Positions 21,022 through 32,439 of a DNA stretch of 64,000 nt are shown one piece after another. A program made the translations under genes and the position numbers. Each line of letters opens with the position of its first letter. Position 1 is the first letter of the stretch. The DNA is from Cristatella mucedo (taxonomy: Eukaryota; Bryozoa; Phylactolaemata; Cristatellidae): assembly GCA_009760855.2 (NCBI GenBank), contig WPIO01000093.1, forward strand, positions 306,001 through 370,000, read 5' to 3'. The notes beneath the pieces were generated by a model. It worked only from the letters and a program-made list of their open reading frames with translations, did no database searches and was not told the origin of the DNA.

Positions 21022-21634
21022 ATATATATAATTCATTTTTATAGCGCCCCAACAGACGCTGACCCACAAGGCCCGCCACGGCTTGGCTCCTTCGTACCTA
21101 GCTGAACTGCTGCATCAGTTTCAGCCTGTTCGCGCCCTCAGGTCCTGTGTGGACAATAAATTAGCTGTCCCATTCCTCCGCTTGAAGACAGTTGGCGACA
21201 GAAGCTTTAGCTCTGCAGGTCCTAGACTGTGGAACTCGCTTCCACAATTCTTACGCAACGACAACTACTCTCCTACTGCCGACTATGGCACATCTTTTTC
21301 AGCGGTCCTGAACTGCTACTTCTATGCTACTCACTACCTCAACTGCTCTCCTAAATCTGCTATGCTTCCCACTTTCTCTTTGTTGCGTGAGACGAAGTCT
21401 GTTGGCTACCGAATGCATACCGAAAGCCGCTTAGGCTGTGAGTGCGCTATACAAAACTCTCCTGCGTAACACCCACATGGTCTTTATGACTTTGTGGAGT
21501 TACTGACGGAGATACATCAACATCAACTTAATCTCTATTCAGGCGCTTCACATATGCCTCGGGGCTCGAGCCCACGACCTCAGTCAGACCTTGGTCGGGG
21601 CGAGCACCTTGACCGCTAGACCAAACCAGCTCGG
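21022..21634 (-). mobile_element. SINE-2 copy split by a LINE-B insertion
   Basis: The SINE tail in plus orientation (ATTCATTTTTATAGCGCCCC, 21029-21048) and its body (TCTCTATTCAGGCGCTTCAC onward, 21531-21634, with GGGCTCGAGCCCACGACCT) are separated by the LINE-B piece. Joined, they match an ordinary SINE-2. Confidence 0.8.
21054..21525 (+). mobile_element. LINE-B 5'-truncated copy inside SINE-2
   Basis: Encodes the RT C-terminal block APSYLAELLHQFQPVRALRS, GDRSFSSAGPRLWNSLPQFL and THYLNC, then the 3' UTR GCGCTATACAAAACTCTCCT and TGTGGAGTTACTGACGGAGA with a short ATCAAC tail. Confidence 0.9.
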
Positions 21635-22470
21635 AGACAAAGCTGGCGGCCTGGCACAGCGGCTCAGCGCCAGCAGCAGCGGCTAAGCAGACAGCGACCG
21701 CCGCTTCGAGCCCGTCTTTATGGGTTGGCACTACGCCACTGAGCCACGGGCTCCGAGCATCTAAGCAGCAGTTGCTTGTTTTAATGATTTAGTTTTAGCT
21801 TTAATGTAGGCACAAGTTTTGTCGCAGTCGTCTGCTATTACCAGGTTTCGCTTGAGCGACAGCGCCACCACGCGGTTCCTGCCCAGCCGACGCTCCGCCC
21901 AGCCTATGGGCGCGCTAGACGCCGGCCCCCTGACTGCATCCTCGTCGCACTTATGGCTATCGACTGCCTACCGACTCCTTGGGTCGCAGTCCACGCCCAA
22001 TCTGTCTCACTCGTCACGCCTCGCACTGCGGAGCAGTATAACTGACAACCACCTACATGTTAACAGTATAACTGCTACAACCACCCGAATGTACGCTCGC
22101 CCATCTGCATCGCCTGCGTACTGATACAGCCGTCGTCGGATCGGCCGCAACGCGCGTGCGCGGAGGAGGGGGGCGCTCTGCCATACGTGGCTCTCTTCAC
22201 CGCGCCGCCGCGTGCTCGAGCGCAAGCCCCTACGAGTGGTGACGTCCTGACGTTGAATCGACACGCAATCTTACTCAACCGAAAACAGTTTTGGTGGCTT
22301 AATTTAACCGCGTTCGTGTGGTAAGATGTACTTGTTACCCTGATATCAATTTAACTATATATTGTAAACTACAGATTCCAAAGCTACAGTTAATATAACG
22401 TCATGACTTCGGAAATGGGTACGAGTCATAAACCGCAAATGTAAGCCCGGCTCGCAGATACGGCAGGAAC
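21635..22470. other. GC- and CpG-rich unassigned block
   Basis: GC-rich, CpG-dense stretch between SINE-2 and the hAT relic. No gene structure recognised. It might be noncoding transposon DNA belonging to the hAT relic. Confidence 0.35.
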
Positions 22471-22471
22471 A

Positions 22472-23385
22472 GTGCTGCGAGATGCCGCCGCTATAACTGG
22501 AACGCGGTCGATTATGACATACTTTGGGCAGGAAACTCAGCCCTACATGACCGCTCCAGCTCAGGAGGCTGAGGTAGATGTCAAAGCTTCAATGACTGCG
22601 ACTACTAACGTAAATGAGACAGCAGCTACAACTGAAGAGAAAATGCAATTAGACTGTCCACCATTCCAGCAAGCAAAAGATGCTGCAAAGGACGTTACAG
22701 ATTTTGCACAATGCGACGATGTTCCAGTTCGGTGTCTACCTGTTGTCAGCCACTCTAAAGATCTCGGCGATTTGCCCGCCGAGATTTCCGACTACATGCG
22801 CGAGTACTGGACGACAGCTGGTAGTGCGCAATATGCCCACTGAGACTCGGATTTCACTTCAGCCAGATCTGTCCATGCAGCCGATGGAAAACCAAGAAAA
22901 TGCTCACGCGACCTGTTCAAAACAACTCATCCGCCATTACAGAAACCTATCGATCGCGACTTGCTTTGTTATTCACCATCTAAGCATGTGTCTATCGTGC
23001 TTCCGTGCAAGCTAATGCCACCAGAAGTTGTAGCCTTCGGTACAAAAGGTTTTGTAACTGGAAGCATAGGAAGTAACCAATCGCGGAGCACGAGGTCAGC
23101 GAGGTCAGCTCTACTCATCGAGTATCCGCGATTAAAATGCTGACGCGACGCGACGCAGCGAAATGTTTCGATCGGGCACTAATAAAGCAACTTGACAAAA
23201 GAGTGAGAGCACTGGCACGTGCTGTTCTCGAGCGGCTGCTTGAAACTATTTCCTTTTTATTTGAAATTGGCCTGGCCTTTAGAGCTGACAATCATATCGC
23301 TGGCTCTGCCCATAATGTGAATATTTGGGAATCCTTGAACTTACAACACAATTCAATCCCTTCACGGCTCAACACCTGCTGATGC
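22472..23385 (+). pseudogene. hAT-like (ZMYM1/TTF zinc finger plus DUF4371) transposase relic
   Basis: Three blocks in order. The first ends SDYMREYWTTAGSAQ. The second has CSRDLFKTTHPPLQKP then LLCYSPSKHVSIVLPCKLM, resembling the TTF-type zinc-finger region of hAT-like proteins. The third (from about 23165) has AVLERLLETISFLFEIGLAF and RADNHIAGS, matching the start of DUF4371 (FLA-GLAFRG-). One stop at 22841-22843 interrupts the first two blocks in one frame; the third is in another frame. The catalytic C-terminal half is missing. Assignment is by motif memory. Confidence 0.72.
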
Positions 23386-23808
23386 ACGCTAACGAGGGAA
23401 AAAAGACACACTTCATACCTGTCAACATCTGCCATCGGTTAATTCAGCTTATTAATGTGTACCCAGGCTAGGTTCGGTTGACTGGGACCGGGCGGCTATA
23501 ATGAGGGTAAGGGTCACCGGGTAGGCCGGGGTCGGACCTACGGCATGGCCGGATGTGCGGTGACATGAGGTCACCGGGGCTCTTGGGTAGGAAAAGTTGA
23601 CCAAGTAAGTCATGGTGTTGGAGGCTCCCGGTCTCGCCGAGTTATGCACCTGGATGGTTGCAGGCGTGCTCCGGCGATGCGGCCACACACGCAAGGCGAC
23701 GAGTATCCAAGGCCCGAGCGGAGCTGGATAGCACGCTCGTTGTTGAGACTTGTATATTCCGCGTTCCCCGTGTAGCGTGTTCGTGACCCCCTCCGTGTTT
23801 ATCATTTA
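23386..23808. other. GC-rich unassigned segment before LINE-A
   Basis: From about 23455 it is GC-rich with no recognised coding content. It may be continuous with 24303-24715, split by the LINE-A insertion. Confidence 0.35.
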
Positions 23809-24302
23809 ACTTCATTCTATGGCTCCAGCCTATCTTTCAGATATACTACCCAATCAGGCCAGGCATCGTACCACCCGCTTTTCGGAATCCAACAGTCTGG
23901 AAATACCTCGTACAAACCTTAAATCCTTTGGAGACCGTGCATTCAGCTCGCATGCTCCCAAAGCCTGGAACTCCCTCCCGACCTGCGTCAGAACATCCCA
24001 TGACCTGACCGCATTTAAAAGAAACTTAAAAACACACCTATTTAGGACAGCATTTAGTGGGTACCTGTGATTCGTCCTTGATGTTCTTATGCGTGCTGAC
24101 ACTGTGCATGCTGCCACTAACCACATTTGCATGCTGACCCTGTGCATGTCACCCCTAACTATATTATTCATTTTGTTTGTTTTTCAAGCATGATTTTACT
24201 TACTATTCAATTGCATATCACTTTGCAGCAAATCTAAAGCACCTAGAAAGAGATTAAGTTCTCTGAGGACGCTTTATCAAGTGCAATATTATTATTATTA
24301 TA
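23809..24302 (+). mobile_element. Young 5'-truncated LINE-A copy
   Basis: Starts abruptly at TTCATTCTATGGCTCCAGCC-like sequence and runs through the RT C-terminus and 3' UTR to an ATT repeat tail. Nearly identical to 14320-14815 by eye. A possible TAAC target duplication flanks it. Confidence 0.92.
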
Positions 24303-24715
24303 ACATGACTGCCGCTCGTCTTAGCCTAGCTCAGCGGCATGGCGAGCGGCAGCTTGGCCGGAGTGTAGCGGGGTTTGGCGGGTATAGGGGCTCGTGGGCA
24401 CGCGATGGCGGCACGACGAAGATTGAAGCTCCCACAAGGAGTCGTTGCGTTGTCGACGACGGCTGTATGATATGATATAGCGGCCGTCATGCGTGCTGCT
24501 CCGGAGCACGTGGTGTTAAGAGAGAGAAAAAATTGGATAGCCTGCGTGCAGGCCGCCGCACAGGCAGAAAGTGAATAGCGCGGCAAGGAACGCGCCACGC
24601 GCCGGCAAGGAGCGTTCTCGTAGGGCGAATGGAACGTCGGCTGGGGGGCGGAACCACGTGATGGCGATGACACGCCCACACGGGAACCAGCCTTTGACCC
24701 CTGGAACTCGGCTAC
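24303..24715. other. GC-rich unassigned segment after LINE-A
   Basis: GC-rich, CpG-dense, with no coding signature. Near 24690 it contains CCTTTGACCCCTGG, faintly like a hAT terminal repeat, but no partner was found. Confidence 0.3.
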
Positions 24716-24866
24716 AAATGTAATGTAATATATCTCTGTTTGTAGCTCCACAAAGCCATAAAGACGAAGTGGGTGTTACGCAGGAGAGTTTTATATAGCG
24801 CACTCATAGCCTAAGCGGCTTTCGATACACATTCGGTGGCCAACAGACTTCATCTCACGCCGATTA
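24716..24866 (-). mobile_element. LINE-B 3' end
   Basis: Plus orientation reads AATGTAATGTAATATATCTC, CCACAAAGCCATAAAGACGA and GGGTGTTACGCAGGAGAGTT, then GCACTCATAGCCTAAGCGGC: the LINE-B 3' UTR inverted. Confidence 0.88.
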
Positions 24867-25479
24867 GCCAGCCATCTCACTGCTTCGCTTCGATGGGCAA
24901 TTTTAGGAAGAGTTTCCTGATCAGGACGAGTTTGAAGCTTACGAGTTGCCTCAGCTGAGACATCCAGATGGTTACTGGCTCCTTCGCAGACTCTCGTCCC
25001 ATACTACTGCCGTAAGCAAGCGTTACATACTTTGGTCTGACTGAACAAAAATGTTGGTTTTTTCGTGAGCAATGAGTTATTTGCATGCGAAGTAGTTATT
25101 TGCATGCCGTTCACACTTCTCGAAGCTTGGTCAGCTCAATTGTTAGATGAGAAATCGCCGGTTTTTATTTTTGAGGCAGCTGCGCTGCTACCTGCCTAGG
25201 CTCGATCGTCGGCATAGTCTGCTATTATTGTCCGGCGGCAATGAAATGAGTGGTCAGACTGTAGGCATCGCTCAGTTACAGGAAGCCGAGCTGCCAAAGA
25301 GAGTAGTTGTCAAGATGTTATCTTCATGTTGGTGGAGCCTGCTTCAAAGCCATAAAGTGCCTTTCTAACATCTGTGCAGAAACATGTTTCCTGCTACTGC
25401 AGTCCCTCCTTGTTGCTCCAGATACATTCCCTCTTGGAGCTCACCGCTTAGAAACGCCGCATCTAAACGTCCGTCTGCG
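24867..25479. other. Intergenic, nothing recognised
   Basis: No gene, RNA or repeat recognised. Confidence 0.4.
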
Positions 25480-25660
25480 AATGATAGCCCAGGAGGTAAG
25501 GAGCTCAATCTTCACGACAACTGAGGTCTTGGACTCGAATCCTGCAGTTGGGCGATTCTGTCTCGCTAACTACTGCAAGCGGTGGTGATAGCAGATAAGG
25601 CTCTTCTGCCACTATAAAAATCAGGCTGTTAAATCGGTCAATATGTACTTATTTAGCCAG
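25480..25660 (+). mobile_element. SINE-1 copy
   Basis: GATAGCCCAGGAGGTAAGGA, GACTCGAATCCTGCAGTTGG, and a tail with AGGCTGTTAAATCGG. Confidence 0.82.
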
Positions 25661-28174
25661 TTAGTTTGATGCGAACCGAACTTAGTCATGCAGACAAGCG
25701 TTTTATTGAAATCGACGTGTTAGATATGGAAATGGCCTTTAGCTACGAGGCGGCCTTGTAGCAATCGATAAAACCATTGGCATTCCGCTCCGCGCTGTCA
25801 AGTTTACAAGAGCCCACTATCGCGGGCTTCCTGGCGTTGTGGCTCAGTTACCTCAGTTATTCATCGTTTTCCTTTAAGCATGGCATCTCTCTCCGTTGAT
25901 TTCTGATGTCCACAGTTCGGCCTACGAGTGGCTCAATCCCTTACGAAATGCTTCTAGCTCATCTGTGAAGGCACCTGTGAGCGCTAACTGTCTTCGACTT
26001 CATGGAACCATGGGCGGGTCTGCGATCTTATCCGTGCGGGTCTATTTAGAGGCTCCGCGGCATTTGGCTGAGAATTGCCGATATTATTCGTAGCTGAGAG
26101 GGGCAAGTCGTTGGCAGCAGCGCAGTATCGTTATCGTAGCCTGCGAAGTGCTGTCTTGAAGAAGATTGCCACAATCGCTCATGGCTGACAGAGGCTAGTC
26201 ATTAGGCAGCAATGCAGTAGCGACGAGACGCTGTTCAATACTAGCAGGACTCGCTAATGCTATTCAAGACTGTTCGTCGTGAAATGTCTCAAGTTGGAAG
26301 AGCAGCTGAGGTATGGGGCAGAAACTTAGTCGAGCTCAGCAGGCCTCCGTCCTCTCTGCCTCATTGAAAAACTCATATTTCTCGACAACTGCATAACTCG
26401 ATAACACTCGCTGACAGCTTTCGTCGTGGAAGTGGCATGCTTTCTCGTCAGAGCCGTTGCCGCACCCAGAAAGACTCACTTGCAGAACTTGGCCTGTCCA
26501 CTTTTTATTGAGATTGCTGTGGGGTATGGACGTAGGCATCAAAACCAAGACACGTTCCGACACGCTTCTGGCTTCCCTACCGATCACGCCTGTTCAGACG
26601 TCTTGCTAGGCTCTGTACTGAGTGCATAACGATTTTTTAATGTATACTACTGCAGCAGGTACTTCGTACAGCTAAGACTCGGCACCCAATTTAGCGTGGC
26701 CCAGGATATTCCTAGCCATCTACAAAAGCGAACGATGGCTTCACTCAGCCATCCCACCCCCGGTCTCAGAATACCTGACTACTTCAGTAGCGTTCGTAGA
26801 TCTCCGGAGAAATAGTTGTCACCGTTGTCTGCTCAGAACTTATTGGTGGTTTTAGATGACTTATTCTCAGCTTCAGCCTTATATTTTCCGATTGCTGCTA
26901 GGATCTCGCTTGTGCTTCGAGAAATGCACTCGCGTATTGCGAAATGCATCATTTTTAATGACGTGAAGTAAGGGTATCCCCTGCATCGACGCAGAGTACA
27001 TCGACTAGCAAAAAGAAACTCAAAGAGTCTCAGGCTTGTATGTACAATGGCTTATGTAGAAAAATACTACTTGGGCTCAGTGCACTGCTTGCTTGTGGAC
27101 CGTGCCGCCCAGATATTAGTATACGCCACTTCCGTGTCCAACCCTGTTTCCATGCCAATTTTTAACAGCTTTTTGAAGCTGGCGAGTGCAATGTGGGCAA
27201 AGCTTCTATTTCACAGACGCTTCTGCAATCGAAGTGTCGCAGCGGCAGTCTAGGAAGCCGTCCATTCTGTCAACACTGGCAAGAAGCGAAGATAGCACAA
27301 CCGGCCTTTCCTCGTTCTGTAGCCATAATGCTCGACCTTTGTTCCTTAATGACAGTCACCCAGTTCTTTGCGAAGATATTTCTATGCCCTTTGTCGATGT
27401 ACCTCCCGATAGAAAAGAGATTTTTCGCCTGTTAGGGCATTGTGTAACGCGCCAATAGAGGGCTTCCACTTGACTCATCAAAGAGGAATCAAGTGATGCC
27501 GACGCCGTACTGCCTTAATTTTGTCTCTGTCACCGATCTCGAGGCTTTCGTTGATCGCTGAGATCGCAATCAATAATCGCTTATTTCGGCACGCACGCTG
27601 TTGCGGTCCTGGAGTCCAGCAGCCACACGAGGTCGTCCTTAGACCGCCGACCGACGAAGACGGAGCATCGGCGGTTAAAGCTGAAGAAGCTGCACTGTAG
27701 CTACCGCTCGGCTTTTGTTCGTCCGGTTCGACCTGCCTCGGTTCGACTCGTCGCCTCGGTTCGACTCGTCGCCTCGGTTCGACTCGTCGCGGCTCTTTTT
27801 AGCAGCTTATCTCTGCGTGTCTCAAGCGACTTTGGCAGAAGCTGCAGTTTTTAAAATGAGTCCCTTCGTCTGCCGCGGAGCCGCACGTGTATCTGGAGCG
27901 AAGAAGCTTGCGCCTGTCAACTGTCTCTTTTCACCTCCTACGTTCATAGAGAGCAGGCAAGCTTGAACAATGTATAGTGCTAGCGTCGCCGAGTCTCGAG
28001 ATTCCGGTGCCGTCACTAGTGGCTACCAGGATTCGGCCCATTCCTCCAGGCAGAATTTCAATAGCGATGACAGCTTCTGAGCAACGTCAGCCCCGCAGGA
28101 CGCCAGCACGGCAGCGACCATTTTCATCTGAGGGACGAGGTACAGGATGTCGTCACCTGTCAGATTACTCGGCC
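25661..28174. other. Intergenic, unassigned
   Basis: About 2.5 kb without recognised gene structure. Short open frames match no family I know. It includes the 18-nt tandem repeat listed separately. Confidence 0.4.
27735..27792 (+). repeat. 18-nt tandem repeat, three units
   Basis: Unit GGTTCGACTCGTCGCCTC repeated about three times. In one frame it would encode RFDSSP repeats, but no gene context supports translation. Confidence 0.85.
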
Positions 28175-28322
28175 GAAATAGCCCAGGAGGTAGTGTGCTC
28201 GCCATTCACGACCGGGGTCGTGAGTTCGAATCCCGAAATGGGTGATCCTTTATGGCCAATTGCAACCGTTAAGTCTCTTCTGCCGCTATACAAATGAGGC
28301 TGCTAAATCGGCTAATGTGAAG
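28175..28322 (+). mobile_element. SINE-1 copy
   Basis: AATAGCCCAGGAGGTAGTGT, GTGAGTTCGAATCCCGAAAT, CCGCTATACAAATGAGGCTG and TAAATCGGCTAAT. Confidence 0.85.
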
Positions 28323-30549
28323 ATGTCTGAGCCGCTGATGTGGGAAAGACGATTGACAAGACTTCTTTTGTCCGTGGGTCTCCTCCGGTTTCTGCTTGCG
28401 GCTCCTTTCGTCTCCTGCAGTTAGTCTCAGCCAGGCAATGCTCGGATCGCTCATTTCTCCACCACCAAAACTAGTGAAGGATCAACGCTAGCTTCAGACA
28501 GGCTCGGCACAATCGTAGACAGTGCCCGCAGGGCCTGGACGCTGGTCGCATTCAGTCCGCGTTTTAGTAAGCGCCTCTCTAGTAATCCGATCCTCATCCG
28601 AACCATTCACCAACGACCGCTTTTCTCTCCGCTGATAATCACTCACAGGTCACAAACAATGAAACACATTCTTCTGGCCTCGCTGCTCCAATGGCGATGA
28701 TAGCCTTTCTCATTAAACTTACTCGGTCCGGTACTATTGGCAAACGTGGTGTGTATTACGATAACCTGTTATGCAGAGCTGTGCTGCTGCAAAGCAAATG
28801 TCGGCACATGCCGTCTTTTAGGGACCGTACAAGGCCGTATTAGCGCTTGCCCAGGTGTGCTTATGCACACAACTCATGCGATTATCCATGTACATTTCTA
28901 CAAATAATAAGAAAGATTATAAAGCTCGGCTACACATATCGAGCTTAGCTCCAAGAAATGCAGTCAGAGCGGATCCTGGGAGTAATGGTGGCCGAGGGAG
29001 GAAAGAGGAATAGGGCGAATTGTTCTAGTGAGGTGGGGCATCGAGGAGTGGGATTTGGCTGAATCAGCAACAGTAAGTCATCGAAAGGCGGCAGCACTAG
29101 ACGAAACAATAACAACCGACCATCAAACAGTGGGCATTGTTGTGGCCGCTTCTGCAGGTTCTTTTTGGCCTCACATTGAGGTGAGTTCATGCTACGCGAT
29201 ACGGCAGTTCCGGATGAATGTACGGAGTTACAAACGACAAGGGCATCAAAGACTCCTTTTGAGAGAAAGTGCTCCATTAGTTCTACGAAGAGATGATCTA
29301 GCAGTGGGAGCCGTCGCGACTCAAATGGAGGCTGCTGAACTATTTTTGTGCCTCAGTGTCTTGGGTTTGGTTGTGGTGAGAAACTACTTTTGCTGGAAAA
29401 GCGAACGGAGTCGCGTATATATCTGCCGTAGTAGTCATTGAAGCCGTCGTCGATTAAGGATTTGGCGACCAAATATACTAGAAGTGTTTCAATATAGCTA
29501 ATTACTATTCAGGCAGTAAAAGAGCAGCTTTTATGTAATCCTAGAATGATCGGGATGTGTCTCCTGTGTTTACCATTTCGGTGTCATATCTTCATAGAGC
29601 TGATTGTACAATATTGCTTTGAGCCACGTATGGCACCTTGAACAAATTACACAGTACTGCTTTGTCTTTGCATGGGACAAATATCGACAAGTCCTTGTAC
29701 TGCACAGCGACGAAAAACTTGGAAAGACTTGGTGCCCATTATTGCTAGTGTGCCACGAGGTCCCTCACCTCTTTTGCTCTTCCCAATATTTAAACGAAAT
29801 AGTTCAAACTGTGACTACAAACTGCTCCTTTAAGGCATAATTATATTTCTTGGAGGAGCACCGTCATAGGGAGATGAATACTTTGACAATCCTGAAGTGA
29901 TCAACGGTGATAGATGGATAGCTGGTGCCACGTACACTCTGAAAATACGGCTGCTCCTTAAAGATACTCCCAATTCAAAACGTCAGTTCCAAGATGGCAG
30001 CAGCCCACCAAGAACAAATGATTCTTTCGCGGCAGCATCTGCTGGAAATGTCTCTTTTTATTGCACTTAAGTACGCACAATACTGGTTCGCTGCAGTTGA
30101 TATAGTATCGGCTGCTCGACGCGAATAAGTGCTTCTCAATGTCTTGGCCGAGGAATCCCGACAAACTCTTGCCAGTGCCTGGAGAAGGCTATTGTGGCAG
30201 CATCTTCGGCGATTGGCAGAGGATTAGTTTGATTCACCTTTTTGATGGCGTCGTTATACCCAGAGAAACTCGCTGCGTCGGCAAACCAAGGAGCAAGGAA
30301 AGGTTCGGAAAAGGTTCTTTAACCATTCATCTGTCTGAAAAAAAACGGTGGCTGACTGCGAAATCTTCTGCTGAGAGGTATATTTCTGACTTGGCAGTTC
30401 TGATGTACGGACCACTGAAGCGAATACCAGTCGGCTAAGTTGTATCGGGCTCAATTGAGGTCACTAATGACACTGCTGAACTTTGGATAAGCGTTTATCA
30501 AGGTGTTTAGTGCACCATCACTCACAATCACCAACAGCTGCAATATTTT
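28323..30549. other. Intergenic, unassigned
   Basis: Contains open frames on both strands around 28945-29441, but no domain is recognised on either strand. Confidence 0.4.
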
Positions 30550-30631
30550 AATACTATCGATCACAGAGTCTTTCTCGAGCGCCTCTCATCTCACCTGGGC
30601 ACCATTGGCACAGCACTACAATGGTTCAGGT

Positions 30632-30740
30632 TATATTCTATTGCGTATCACTTTGCAGCAAATGTAAAGCGCCTAGAAAGAGATTAAGTTCTCTGAGGGC
30701 GCTTTATCAAGTGCAATATTATTATTATTATTATTATTAT
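30632..30740 (+). mobile_element. Very short LINE-A tail inserted in an older LINE-A
   Basis: About 110 nt: CACTTTGCAGCAAATGTAAA, GCGCCTAGAAAGAGATTAAG and an ATT repeat. It interrupts the RT of the older copy between TGGTTCAGG and CTCAGTAGGAGACTCCAGAG. Confidence 0.87.
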
Positions 30741-31192
30741 CTCAGTAGGAGACTCCAGAGCATTGACGTAAACAGACAACAATCGTCGTCTATCATCAAT
30801 CACTGAAGTAAGATGTACCTCAGGGCTCTGTGCTTAGCCCACTTCTTTTTACGATTTGTACTCTCCCTGTTGCCGATGTGATTGCCTGGCAAAACCAAGG
30901 CTTTCAGTTTTGTGCAGATGACACTCAGCTGTACCTTTGCTTTAACCCCTCCTTGCTATCGAGCACATCGAATTCTCTACATACCATTGCTGCATGTATT
31001 TCTAACATTCGCACGCGTATGGCGGCAAATTTTCTAAAATTGAATGTTGATACAGCCAACTTACTAGTTATCAGCAAACCAAGTGTGATTCGTATATTAG
31101 AAAATTTAACGCTCAAAACTTGCTCCACTAGCAAATCTCCTGTTGCATCTGCACAAAATCTAGGTGTCCTGTTCAAAAGTGACCTTTCTCCG

Positions 31193-31335
31193 AGCTGGTT
31201 TGGTCCAGCGATTAAGGTGCTCGCTCCGACCAAGGTCTGGCTGAGGTCGTGGGCTCAAGCGATGAGGCATACGTGAAGCGCCTGAATAGAGATTGTTCTC
31301 TTGGGGCGCTATACAAATGAAATATATTTATTTAT
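31193..31335 (+). mobile_element. SINE-2 copy nested in LINE-A
   Basis: Full and well preserved: GAGCTGGTTTGGTCCAGCGA, GTCGTGGGCTCAAGC, GAAGCGCCTGAATAGAGATT, TTCTCTTGGGGCGCTATACA and an AT-rich tail. It splits the LINE-A TTAGACGACC site. Confidence 0.9.
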
Positions 31336-32209
31336 AGACGACCGCATCAGATCCACATTCAGGTTTGCCTACTTTCAGCTACGTAGCATTGCTCAGAATC
31401 GGGCTTGCTTAGCCAAGGATACTACAGCTAAATTGATCTATGCATTTATGACTCCCTTCTAGACTTCTGTTACTCATTGCTTGCTGGTCTATCAATACAA
31501 TCGGGCACTTCAAGTTGATACAAAACTCTGCAGCTAGGCTTGTCTGTCGTGAACGTCGCAGTTGTCACGTCACACCACTACTCGCCGACTGCCCTGGTCC
31601 CAGTCAAGCAGCGCATCAACTACAGGGCTCTGTCACTTACTTTTAAGCCCCTTTATACACTGGCTCCAGCTTACCTATCAGATCTGCTGCCCCAACTTGC
31701 CAAGCTTCGTACCACCCGCTTTTCTGAATCAAATCGTGTACCTATACCTCGTGCGAACCTAAAAGGACTTTGGAGACCGTGCCATTAGCTCGTATGCACC
31801 AAAACAGGGAACTCACTCCAGACTGACGTCACGACGGCCTCCCTCCCACTAGACGATATCTAAAAAGAAGCTCAAACCGCACCTCTTTATCACAGTATTT
31901 ACTGAGTCATTTCTGCAGACTCGCACATAAACGATTCACCTGCTCCATTTACACTACCATATATATTTGAATTACCAGCGAGTTCTAGTACCTTTTGCAA
32001 GAAAGTACTTTGCCTGAAGCACAGCTCTCGTAACGGTGCCAGTCCTTTCAGGCACGCACCGAAACGAACTGGAACCTTAAAGCACGGTCAGCTCAATACC
32101 GCTTCTATTCGAGCAGGTATGACTACGCCAGCAAGCCGCTGCATCAAATATGAGCATCCTTATCCTAATGTAAGAGTCCACATCCAAGCAATCTATTCAG
32201 CAGCCCTTG

Positions 32210-32365
32210 GTATTAGCTTGGTTGCAAGGTGCTTGCATTTCAAGTTCTACGTCGCGAGTTCGAGCCTGAAGCGGGCTCTCCTCTATTGCCCACTGCATTT
32301 AGACATTGATAGCCACTAGATCCAGTCTGCTGCTATATACCTGTAAATGACGTTGTATCAACTAA
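32210..32365 (+). mobile_element. Diverged SINE-1 copy
   Basis: GGTTGCAAGGTGCTTGC, GCGAGTTCGAGCCTGAAGCG, CTATTGCCCACTGCA, GATAGCCACTAGATCC and TGCTATATACCTGTAAATGA follow the SINE-1 order but are worn. Confidence 0.65.
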
Positions 32366-32439
32366 CCTTTCTTTTTTTATAGCCACCGAGGGCTAGATCT
32401 GTACACCACCAGCGTTATGGTACAACTCACCGGCTTAAA

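Larger units (their letters stand above)
30550..31930 (+). mobile_element. Old LINE-A copy with two nested insertions
   Basis: RT sequence from the [10 protein letters not shown] equivalent (about 30555) through GVPQGSVL, a [12 protein letters not shown] box (YADD changed to CADD, about 30912) and the C-terminal block near 31540-31790. Frames are broken. Interrupted by a short LINE-A tail and by a SINE-2. Confidence 0.87.

Noticed and set aside
24680-24705. hAT-type terminal inverted repeat (TTTGACCCCTG)
   Set aside because: No matching partner was found upstream of the transposase relic and no 8-bp duplication was seen.
27735-27792. CRISPR-like repeat
   Set aside because: Direct tandem 18-nt units without spacers, in an animal genome.
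28945-29441. Overlapping 110- and 137-codon frames on opposite strands
   Set aside because: I tested them against Harbinger-like and other transposase motifs from memory and found none; no splice or start context supports a gene.
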